Source: Zelopaecilomyces penicillatus
Taxonomy: Eukaryota > Ascomycota > Sordariomycetes > Hypocreales > Pseudodiploosporaceae
DNA length: 64,000 nucleotides
Direction of reading: 5' to 3'
Assembly (NCBI GenBank): GCA_005765155.1
Contig: VCCP01000005.1
Span: forward strand, 1,240,001-1,304,000
The notes under the pieces are model-generated. The model saw only the letters and a program-made list of their open reading frames with translations, had not been told where the DNA came from and did no database searches. Shown here piece by piece: positions 55,535 through 64,000 of this stretch. Numbering within the stretch: position 1 is the first letter of the stretch; every line of letters starts with the position of its first letter. A program made the position numbers and the translations under genes.

Positions 55535-55998
55535 ATGACTGACGCTCAAGTCGCCGGAGGCCACAAGGCTACGCTCAAGAACCCCAACGTTTCGAAAGAA
55601 GCCAAGGAGCACTCAAAGCAAGTCCTCGAGGAGCAATTCGGCGGAGAAGGCCTTGACGAAGGTATTGAAATAAATTTTACTCGATAATTTTATCTAAATA
55701 TGTTGTATTAATATGTGTGTAGCCGACACTAAGGGACAGAAGAGCAGTGGTAACAAGAGCAGTGGTAACAAGTCGAGCTCTGGTGGAGGAGCGTCGAAGA
55801 GCCACGACGATGATGGGAAGAATCCTGATAATGTTGCTCGAGGACTGAAAGCGTAAGTTTATACTCTTATTGTACAAACATGAATAATGCGAAGATGTAT
55901 GATGATTTCTGACAATGATTTATGATAGTACTTTGAACAACCCGAATGTGTCTGATCAGGCAAAGGAGAATGCTCAGGCGCGATTGGATGATATGTAG
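55535..55998 (+). CDS. con-6: Conidiation-specific protein CON-6
   Basis: Small hydrophilic protein of the con-6 family, made in large amounts during conidiation in Neurospora and found in free conidia. Three exons (55535-55661, 55723-55852, 55929-55998) join in phase to 108 residues. Two copies of the family repeat are present: GGHKATLKNPNVSKEAKEHS near the start and RGLKATLNNPNVSDQAKENA at the end. Each is followed by a helix (KQVLEEQF and QARLDDM). The linker between them is Ser/Lys/Gly-rich with a doubled SSGNK unit. The last intron falls inside the second repeat, after GLKA. The start is the ATG directly before TDAQVAGG. A TATA-like word and C/A-rich leader upstream fit strong induced transcription. 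Confidence 0.93.
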
Positions 55999-56836
55999 AT
56001 GTTACATTGGGACAACTTCATGCTTCATGCTGTCATAGATGAAATGCAAATAGAATCCAATACAACAAGATGAAGAAGTTTTATAAAGATACAACATGAG
56101 TTGATTTGTATATCTTTAGTGACGTTAACTAAACAAATTGTGACATGAATTGAAATGTGTGACAACCTTACTGATGTAAAATAAACTTGTAGTCTCTGGC
56201 TACTAACCCTCTCTCAAGATTGTGTTGGTTATTAATAGCACAATTGGGGATGAGAGAATAGATAGATAATCATTTACACATCACAAATTTCGCCTCATAC
56301 TCCAACTCTGGTAGACATCTCGCCGGGAATGCTGAGATACCGTCCCCGAGTCGAGGCTTATGCATGTGTCCCGTTGACAGGTGACAATTCACGTGGCACG
56401 GCAGGTACTCCACCATGTGAGGTCCCGATTCATCCTAGGCACAAAGGCCTAACTCATTTGCGACAATGAAATGCGGGCAAATGAGATTATTGTCTCAGAG
56501 ACATCTGTAATTGTTTGGGTTTCCATGTTCTCGACCTGCAAGTACCTTACTCGGTACCATCACGCGGGCCATGTATTGACAATGTAATCTGAAAAGTACG
56601 CGGGAGGTACATCTTGGGGTGGTGCTCTCCATCGTTGAAATTGTCTGCTCATTATGACCACAACTACTAATTTCCCGTCCATTGCGCTCCTGTTTCTGGC
56701 GGTCGCAGGTAGAAACCACGCGACACGTGCAATGGTATCAAGCATTAAGTTGCGGCTGGATTTTGAAGTTGCGATTTTGAAAACTGTGACAATTGCGACA
56801 CCTCACGTTGCAGGCAGTAAATATGAACAATACTTT

Positions 56837-56862
56837 TGTGTGTGTGTGTGTGTGTGTGTGTG
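56837..56862. repeat. (TG)13 microsatellite
   Basis: Thirteen uninterrupted TG dinucleotides in a gene-free stretch. Confidence 0.95.
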
Positions 56863-57807
56863 CAACACCATCGGCGCCTTGGACATGCAACACAATCGGA
56901 CCTACATAGTACCACCGCCTGCTAGAATAGGAAGCCGGAGTCGCCTATCGCTCGCCACTCGTGTGTGGAAGTAATTCTTGCACAGCGAGTAGGGCACACC
57001 GAATTGAATAGCACGTCACCTCGGGCAACGGCACAGCCTGTCAGACACCGGGCCGGGGGGCATGGCGAAGGAACAGAGGACTGGGGGTGGGCATCAGGAG
57101 GTAGCAGTGAGGGCCGGTGAAGGTCGAGTGATGGCTAAGAATGACCAACAAGGGCTCCATCTTTACGAGAAGGAATGGACATGGTCGCTCTCCGTGGTGC
57201 TTTGGAGGGATAACTCGTGTTCTGTACATAGTATATCTAGGCATGCGAGATACGACTGTGGAGGGCACACACATGATGTGCGCACGCAAACGAACCCTTT
57301 TTTTTGGGCTCATTTCAACACACTTTTTCCGTCAACAAAGGAAGAAGCAAGCAACAGAGACAGAATCGCGGGGAAAATGCGCGGAGTGCGTGCATATCTA
57401 GTCATACTACATACATAATTATCCCTGTGCTCCCGTAGGAATCGAAATGTTTGTCTACACCTACACCTTGCGCGACAAGGCGCGTCAGCGTGCTGACTCT
57501 AGAAACGCTGGTGAAATTAGACTGCTCCATGGTTGCCTCGGTTTCAACCGCCGAGATGTGGGTTGAGGCACCAATTTTACCATAACCTATGATTTGTCTC
57601 GCAGCTATTTCTTTGAGCCTCGCTTCCCAGGCCTCCGGTTCTGCCTTCGCCTCTGCCTCTGCCTCGCAAGCTCATTCTTTTGTTGTCTGTGGCGCCTCCA
57701 CGTGTCAGGAAACTCTGATGAGGCTAGAATGATGATGGATACCCAAGTCAAGGTTTCGGTAGGTGTAATAAGAAGTTAATATAGTCCCTATCGCCCAGCA
57801 CAGGTAC

Positions 57808-57868
57808 AAGCTGCGAGCTGCAACCTGCAACCTGCAAGGTGCCAACTGCAAGGTGCAAAGTGCAAGCT
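57808..57868. repeat. Degenerate CTGCAA-type short repeat
   Basis: About eight diverged copies of a 7-10 base unit built on CTGCAACC, CTGCAAGG and GTGCAAAG. It looks like slippage-generated sequence. Confidence 0.75.
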
Positions 57869-58035
57869 ACCCAATGAGTGAAGAAATAATACAGTGCGAG
57901 TAGCGCCGAGGGTGGAAGCAGGCCGACCAAGTTTTGGCACTATCAGAGACACTAATAATAGCACCAGGGGAGGGGGAGCAGTAACAGCGACTAACAACCG
58001 TAGCCTGCATCGCCTCGTCCGAGATCAATGCCCTG

Positions 58036-58071
58036 CCGAGCCCACCGAGTCCACTGAGCCCACTGACGACA
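58036..58071. repeat. 9-bp imperfect tandem repeat, four copies
   Basis: Four head-to-tail 9-base units: CCGAGCCCA, CCGAGTCCA, CTGAGCCCA, CTGACGACA. A 9-base period preserves a reading frame, but no gene is supported here. Confidence 0.85.
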
Positions 58072-59398
58072 TTAAGCCCCATTCAGTCCATTGAGCCACA
58101 AGAGGGCCCCGGACCACACAGTGTGGGAGTGTGCCGATAGGCTTGATTGCGCACTGCCTCGGCGCCCACTGGTGGCTCCGGAGGTGCGCTGTACAGGAGG
58201 TACATATCACAGCCTACAGGGCTGGTTTGGTGGCTCACAGGCCTGCTGTTATATCCCAACGTTAACGTGCATGCGGTAGAGCAAGTCAGACCTAATACGA
58301 CATGGTAGTGCCTTCCCACGCCTCCCTCTCTGTCTCCTCTCCACCAAGACCATCCATTTCTCTTCGTACCCAAACTCCTAGTTTCTTCTCCCTCCACTTC
58401 TCATATTGGTGATTGATTAAGGTACATTAGGCTTTCCAACTACATACTAGCCCATTCTCGACCAAATCTCTCGTTTTAGGTTTTATTTCTGCTTTTGCCT
58501 TTTCTCCATACCCCGTGTGCTTCTTTTCCCCCCTTCAGCCTTCATCCGACTCTCTCAACAAACAGCGTGTCCCCACGTTCGTCGCATCGTTACGCGCGCG
58601 CGCCGCCGCTGCTGCTGTCGATCATCACCAAAGTCCATCGCTAGGCCATCGTTAGGCCATTGTTCCAAGTTATTTTTTCGCCTTCGCCCCGTTGCGCCAA
58701 GATCGAGCATTTCCGTATCGGCACTGCACTTTTTGTGTGTGTCTCCGGGCCGCCCCACGCAGATCCTCGAGTCACAGAGAGGGCTTTTGTCCGGCCAGTC
58801 GCGAATGCTACAACCCAGCAACGACCTGACTCCTTGTTTGTTGCGCGCCATCCACTCGTTGTTTCTCCCTGCACCCCTCGCACAATAGTCCAACGGCCGC
58901 TTTTGTGAAACGCTTGTCGTTCCTCGCTGCCGGCGCGCTTGTTTGGGTCCCATTGATTCGTCCTCCCGCCGTTCTCCATTGAGTTCAACACTGCATCAGG
59001 TACGTCTGCAGCTCTTTGTCTTCCAATTGTCTTTGCCACACACTGCCATGCACACAACCATGCATACTGCCATGCCCGTCTGTTTAGCCTTTTTGCGCAT
59101 CTCTCTATTTTCATCAGCATCACCACTGCTTCGTGTACCTTTCTCTGCAGTCCCAGTCGGCGTGCCTCTGTCGGCCGTCGTGGCGTGAGCAGCTTCACGA
59201 ACTATCCATCTGTACTTGGCATTGCCTACATCTCTGGCAAAGCTTGAATCTGCTCTATCCCAGCGCCGCCAGCTTGTGTTTTTGTCCATACAATATTTGT
59301 TGGGGCTCTCTTCATCACTGTTCCTCTCACAGCGCTTATTATACTCGACATCTCCTCGCAGCTGTCTCAATCAGTTGCTCCTACACCTTCGCGCTAAC

Positions 59399-60643
59399 AT
59401 GGCCCTCAATCGCAGACAGACTAGGTCAAGCTCGAACATCACCACCTCTTCTCCCGTCACCATGAGTAGCAGCCAGCCGACGGGCCAGAACCCGCCTACA
59501 TCTGATCAGCCGGGTTCGCCATCACAACCTCCGCCAGCGTCATCGTCGAGCCCTCCACCCGCCAACACCTCGACGTCCACACCACCGCCACCTCCTTCTA
59601 CAACCTCTGAGCCCCCTCCTCCACCTTCTACCACGTCTTCACCTCCTCCGCCTCCCACCACAACTCCGCAGCCTACGACGTCGTCGTCTCCTCCCCCTAC
59701 TTCATCGGCACCACCAGAGGAAACTACGCCTTCACCTCCCCCTGAGACTACGCCCCAGTCTACATTTGTTACCGTAACACCAACGGACAGCGTAACCAGT
59801 GTCATTTTAGTGACATCCACGAGCACACAGTTGCCCACCCTCAATCCCTCCCCGACAACCTCGGCGAAGCCAACAGGTACTCCTATCGATCCTTCCGGTA
59901 GCAGAGGGGGTGGCCTCGATCAGAAATCCAAGGTTGCCATCGGCGTTGTGGTGCCAATCGCGGCAATCGCCATTTTAGCCATTGTTGCTCTGTTTTGGTG
60001 GAAGAAACGCCGAGCTCGTAGAGAGGCGGAAGAGGAGCGGAGAAAAGAAGTTGAAGACTATGCCTACAACCCGAATGCCGATCCTACAATTCCAGCGGTC
60101 GGGCTTGTCGCCGATAACTCTTATGAGATGAGAGAGGAGGCTTCTTCAGGCTACCGGGGCTGGGGTACGACCGTTGCCGGCTCAACTGGCCGCAAAGCAT
60201 CTACTACCATGTCTGGGGGTGTTACCCACGCATATTCTGATATCAATGCTCCAATTCGAGGCAATGTCTCGGATGCTCGATCGGGTGATGCTCTCCTCGA
60301 CGGTTCCAACTCCCCCGAAGGTGAAATTCTCGGTGCTATGGGACCATCAGCAGCCAACAACCGTGGTGACGTTCGTCGGGGCCCCTCTAATGCCTCTTCT
60401 TCATACAGCGCTGCGGGCAGATCGGAAGGTGGCTCTGATGGTGGCATGGCCTATGGTGGCGGCGGCAATGGTCCATACTATGATCAGTATGGTCAGAACC
60501 CCTACGACAACGGTTATGGCGGCCAGAACCCAGATGTTGCTAGTCAGGCCATCATTCGTGATAACCCTGCAAGGCGCAACACACGCATTGAAAACCCAGC
60601 TCACTTCCCCCAACAGAGTGCTGGTATTGCTCAAAACTTTTAA
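59399..60643 (+). CDS. Mucin-like single-pass surface protein (WSC/MID2-style layout)
   Basis: An uninterrupted frame of 414 residues from the ATG at 59399. Residues 1-165 are almost all Ser, Thr and Pro, with repeated PPPPPSTTSEP and PPPPPSTTSSP units, heavily O-mannosylated if extracellular. A short Thr/Val block (FVTVTPTDSVTSVILVTSTS) precedes a Gly/Arg hinge (SGSRGGGLDQKSK) and one transmembrane helix (VAIGVVVPIAAIAILAIVAL), then the stop-transfer FWWKKRRARREAEEERRKE. The cytosolic tail has YAYNPNADP, YEMREEASSGYRGWGTTVAG and Gly/Tyr-rich repeats, ending NPARRNTRIENPAHFPQQ. The design is that of fungal wall-stress sensors (Mid2-like). No signal peptide or cysteine-rich head domain is visible, so it may be a type III protein or lack an unseen upstream exon. 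Function is inferred from layout only. Confidence 0.8.
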   Translation: MALNRRQTRSSSNITTSSPVTMSSSQPTGQNPPTSDQPGSPSQPPPASSSSPPPANTSTSTPPPPPSTTSEPPPPPSTTSSPPPPPTTTPQPTTSSSPPPTSSAPPEETTPSPPPETTPQSTFVTVTPTDSVTSVILVTSTSTQLPTLNPSPTTSAKPTGTPIDPSGSRGGGLDQKSKVAIGVVVPIAAIAILAIVALFWWKKRRARREAEEERRKEVEDYAYNPNADPTIPAVGLVADNSYEMREEASSGYRGWGTTVAGSTGRKASTTMSGGVTHAYSDINAPIRGNVSDARSGDALLDGSNSPEGEILGAMGPSAANNRGDVRRGPSNASSSYSAAGRSEGGSDGGMAYGGGGNGPYYDQYGQNPYDNGYGGQNPDVASQAIIRDNPARRNTRIENPAHFPQQSAGIAQNF

Positions 60644-61595
60644 TCGCTTACCGACGTTATGCCTGGAGGCATGGTTTCTTTGTTCAAAAAGATACGATTT
60701 ATACCCTGTGTTCTGGGGCGCCTTGTATGTGAAAATGTTGGAGAGAAAATGCAGAAAAACAAGCCACGGATTGGCATTGCGGACGGCGCTTCAGGATTCA
60801 ACATGTTTTTAAAACCGTTTGCATACGATGAGAAGACCCCATTTATATTTTGCAAATCTTGTTTTTTTACCTTCTGCTACTGAAGTCAATCTGTAACATG
60901 CTTTCCGGGACTTGGGTCAAGTCTCACCAATGGGAAGCAGTATCTTACCCCATCGTGTTTCCATCCCGGATGTTCCGAATGTTGTGGTATCACACGACCA
61001 ACTAATATGGCCTTGTACATACATGTGCACGAGTATTCGGCATAGCGCTATACTTCTCTGATTTGACACTTATTGTCGAGTGGCCTGGCTCCAGGTACTC
61101 TTTTTTACTTTTTATTTTTTTTAGTTCCCCCTCGATGACTGAAAGCCTGCTTCTGTTTACTCTGTGCACTGTTGCAAGTTAACACATGTCGGTGCTCCAG
61201 TCAAATTGATGGAGCTGAGGTTCTGCTCCGGATGGTTTGAGAAGTGTGATGAGGTGTTTTATTATTTGGGAGAAAAGTATAGGGTTTTACTTGGAACTTG
61301 GTGCAGTTAGATAGCTGCCAGGCAATGGCATTCATGTTGTTAGATATTAAAATTAATTGTTCTTTATAACACATCACCCTTATACTGGGGTACTTTGATT
61401 GAGCAACTAAACTTTTGGAGTCATCTAGCCGACCATGCAGCTATAATGGCAATTAAATCTCACAAAATTCCCCTCAAGAGACACTGATCGTTTATCAACC
61501 TGAATGGATTTTGTGCGCGGATTGCCTCTTCATTCACCCATCTTTAGATGATGTTTGTTGATTGTCTTGTGTCTGTTTTGTATTTCCTAGACTTA
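60644..61595. other. Convergent 3' spacer
   Basis: About 950 bases between the ends of the mucin-like gene and the esterase gene. A/T-rich; no gene is supported. Confidence 0.5.
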
Positions 61596-63656
61596 TCAGA
61601 CAACAGACTGCACCTGGGCGGACCCCTTCACACACTCTCCCTGGCTGAGCTCCATGCGAGCCCACCAGAAGCGACACTGCGCCAACTCTCTTTCCGTGAG
61701 AGTTCGGGTGCTGACCGGCGTGCCTGGGCTTCGACCACGGGCGGCCTCATCGTTGCCCTGGCCAAAAACCAGCAGCTGCGCAACACCAGGCTCAGAGGCG
61801 TAGGAGGACAATGAGCTGCCGGCAGCGGCGGTAGCAGGAAAGGGGCTCACAAAAATGGGCCACGCCTCTTCCGTATCCTCGCCAAGTCGGCCATCGGGTG
61901 AGGCAGCGAAGGAGGTCCAGCGGTGATTCATTTCGCGGGCGATGTTGACGAGGCCCGGTGTGTCGCGCAGGACCTCCATATCATGAGTAACAAGGGGTGC
62001 CTGGTCGCCGTGGGAGGCGGCATGGAAGGGATCAGCCAGAGCTGCGTATTCATATAGATATACACGGGCGCCTGCGTTGGCGAGCGTGTGTGCGGTGTGC
62101 AGGACTGGACAGATGTAGGCGTAGTGGGCGTATGCCTCATGAATACGGCGGAACTGCGCGCCATAAGGCCGATTCTGAGGGCCGCCGATGCCAGGCGGTT
62201 GACGGTAGGGCGAGTCTGGGTATATCAGGGGATCCGGATACAGCATCTCGAGAGTATCGAGGTCGGCAGCAGAGAGTGATGGAATCAAGGTGGAGAAGAA
62301 AGACCGGAATTCGATGCTAGTGGAGGCTCGCTGAGGACAAAACTGAGTGCCCTCGTGCGAACAGAAGCCCGTGATAACTGCAAGCCCATCTGCCCTACCA
62401 GCACGGACCATGTCGTTTAACAGATTCAGGGGCAGGTCAGGAATAACGCCCCCGGGCCCATCGACAACTGGCTGAAACGGCCAGGTAACGGCATCGGCAT
62501 GACCGGCCCAGACCATAACGGAAGACTGGAGGATAGCATCGACGGGGAGGGTCTGCAGCGGTCGATTGCGGCCGTACGACTTGAGATCTCGAAGCTGTGA
62601 GACGACTCGGGGATGGGTGGCGGAGAGGACTGAGCGAGCGGTTGGGGAACCGGATTCGAGGATAGCTTTGCGGAAGGGGAGCGGCGAAGGGTGGAGGATG
62701 TGATGGCCGATCTGTTACTCATAAGCCCAACGGTAAAAGATGGAGGAATATGTCAGCCTTTTGATCTTGTACTTTTCCCTGTTTGTTGGGTTAAAGAAAG
62801 GGGGAGAAGGGGGTATGCGTGATAATGGAGATGTGCAGACAAAGCTACCCCTGAGGTGTTTATAGCTAGCTATGTGTTTTCTCGTTGTATTTCCTCTGAA
62901 AGGAGCATGATTCCCAGAAGAAAACGAAAACAGCAAGCCACCTCTTTGTAATAAAGACGAAATAGAAAAAAAGCACATGAGAAAATAAGAGGGAAAAAAA
63001 AAACTGACCGAATGAGCTCCAGCACTGACTCCCATCAACGTCAAGTCATTTGCATTCCCTCCAAACGCCCCAATCCAATCCCTCACCCATTCAATCGCAA
63101 GTCTCTGGTCCCTAAGTCCCAAATTCAGCTCTTTCACTTCCGTCCCACCAGCAAGAAACCCCAGAGCTCCCAAACGGTAGCTTATCGCAACAGCCATCAC
63201 ATCCTTTTTAGCCCAGGACACAAAGGACGCCAGGTCGCGCTCTAGCGGGTGGCCAAAGTTGAACCCGCCGCCGTGGATGTACACGACGACTGGGAGAGAT
63301 GAAGAGGGAGAAGACCCATCACTGTCATTGTAACCATCGTGGTCACTGGCGGAAGAAGATGATGATGATGATGGCCGGATGATGTTAATCGTCAGCGGGT
63401 TCTCGGCTGTCAGATGCGGCGCAAAGGGAAACGGCTGCGAGGGCGCCTGCTCCGAAGCATCAATCACGCCCGACGACGGCGGCGCAATCGGCACAGCAGG
63501 CTGGAAGCGCGACACGCTGGCGCACGGAATGCCAAAGAACAAGTCCAACGCTCGAGGATAATCCCTCGATGCCGGCTGCGCTTTTCCAGTAATGAGGCCG
63601 CCATTGGCTGTTACCGTCGGCGGGGGGCTCGCTGCCTCTGGCGACAGCAACGACAT
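61596..63656 (-). CDS. Type-B carboxylesterase/lipase
   Basis: Alpha/beta hydrolase of the carboxylesterase type-B (cholinesterase-like) family. Two exons, 63656-63009 and 62711-61596, separated by a 297-bp intron, give 587 residues. Oxyanion-hole block LPVVVYIHGGGFNFG, then AISYRLGALGFLAGG and LGLRDQRLAIEWVRDWIGAF. The nucleophile elbow reads GVSAGAHS (usual GESAG), with Ser just before the intron. Exon 2 continues IGHHILHPSPLPFRKAILES and EGTQFC-type acid region (GFCSHEGTQFCP). The catalytic His lies in HAASHGDQAP. No signal peptide is seen (MSLLSPEAASPPPTVTANGG), so the enzyme is probably intracellular. It contains an Asp/Ser-rich insert (PSSSSSSSASDHDGYND) before the oxyanion strand. The substrate cannot be predicted. 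The intron is long for this window, but its GTCAGT donor and CAG acceptor restore the family sequence. Confidence 0.9.
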
Positions 63657-64000
63657 CTTCTTGTTTCGTGTTTCTTGTTTCTTAATTCTTGTTTTCCCTT
63701 GTTCTCTTTTTCCCTTTCCCCCTGCAAAGGAAACAACCGGGAGATTCGGGTTATGTGCCTCTCTTTTCACCCGACGCTTGCTGATGTCCTGCTGATAATT
63801 TCTTAAGTTGGCGCCAATATAATTTTTTTTTGTCGTTTTAGATTTTGGAATCAGATATAAAATATCAAGGCCCGGTAGGAGCGGGGTTGGTGAGCAGTAA
63901 TATCTGTAGATGGAAATTTGAATGATGTGCCAATTCACAGCTCCCCTACGTCGTGTTTTGCTTCTTTGCAGCTCAGGTTGCGGTGGCGTCAGCTGCAAAA
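63657..64000. other. Leader and promoter of the esterase gene
   Basis: C/T-rich on the minus strand next to the start (63657-63740), as expected of a leader. The frame is open upstream but lacks family similarity. Confidence 0.5.

Larger units (their letters stand above)
55999..59398. other. Gene-poor 3.4 kb stretch with simple repeats
   Basis: No supported gene. It contains a TG microsatellite (56837-56862), a degenerate CTGCAA-type repeat (57808-57868) and a 9-base repeat (58036-58071). The final 1 kb (58300-59398) is strongly C/T-rich, the expected long leader of the mucin-like gene; it may hold a 5' intron. Confidence 0.45.

Noticed and set aside
59216..59398. Upstream extension of the mucin-like gene
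   Set aside because: The frame is open but begins without an ATG, and its sequence looks like translated C/T-rich leader.
1..64000. CRISPR arrays, rRNA genes, intact transposons or a biosynthetic gene cluster
   Set aside because: None seen on either strand by eye; repeats found are only short tandem or microsatellite arrays.

Overview
This is nuclear DNA of a filamentous ascomycete (Pezizomycotina). The evidence is many short GT-AG introns (about 50-100 bp, often with a CTAAC-type branch site), genes on both strands with no operons, and protein content typical of the group: a NUC-2/PHO81 phosphate regulator, a CON-6 conidiation protein, a YVC1 channel, PMT2, MOZART1, SPC25 and RRN6. The protein flavour looks most like Sordariomycetes, perhaps Hypocreales; the order-level guess is inference only. 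All exon joins below were worked out by hand from splice signals, reading phase and remembered family conservation. Most joined models close in frame to a stop.

Layout. 0.6-11.2 kb: vacuolar Ca2+ channel YVC1, a GNAT acetyltransferase, EMC7, a WW-domain protein and a large CTL/PNS1-type membrane transporter. 12.9-18.2 kb: an accessory pocket with two damaged genes. One is an SRPK-like kinase broken by one extra base. The other is an ABCC-type ABC transporter carrying a 7-bp duplication frameshift, an in-frame loss of most of NBD1 plus TMD2, and a stop codon in the second ATPase domain. 19.2-28.3 kb: a Rab4/Ypt4-like GTPase with an inserted loop, PMT2 mannosyltransferase, a CHY/RING (Pirh2-type) ubiquitin ligase, the tiny three-exon MOZART1 gene and kinetochore SPC25. 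28.9-37.0 kb: the RNA polymerase I factor RRN6, a PITH protein, mitochondrial ribosomal protein uL3m, COA1 and an unrecognised four-helix membrane protein. 37.2-47.1 kb: NUC-2/PHO81 (start codon split by an intron), a CUE5-type ubiquitin-binding adaptor and a DHX35-type DEAH helicase. 47.1-64.0 kb is gene-poor: a SKG6-like single-pass membrane protein, CON-6, a mucin-like single-pass protein and a type-B carboxylesterase, separated by 2-4 kb stretches holding only simple repeats and C/T-rich leaders.

Most genes are independent housekeeping units. Linked themes are secretory-pathway and membrane biology (EMC7, PMT2, Rab4, two single-pass surface proteins), chromosome segregation (MOZART1 next to SPC25), mitochondrial biogenesis (uL3m and COA1, tail to tail) and vacuole/phosphate/Ca2+ physiology (YVC1, NUC-2). 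I found no CRISPR array, tRNA, rRNA, intact transposon or convincing biosynthetic cluster. I see no clearly new multi-gene system; the most informative region is the decaying kinase/ABC pocket.
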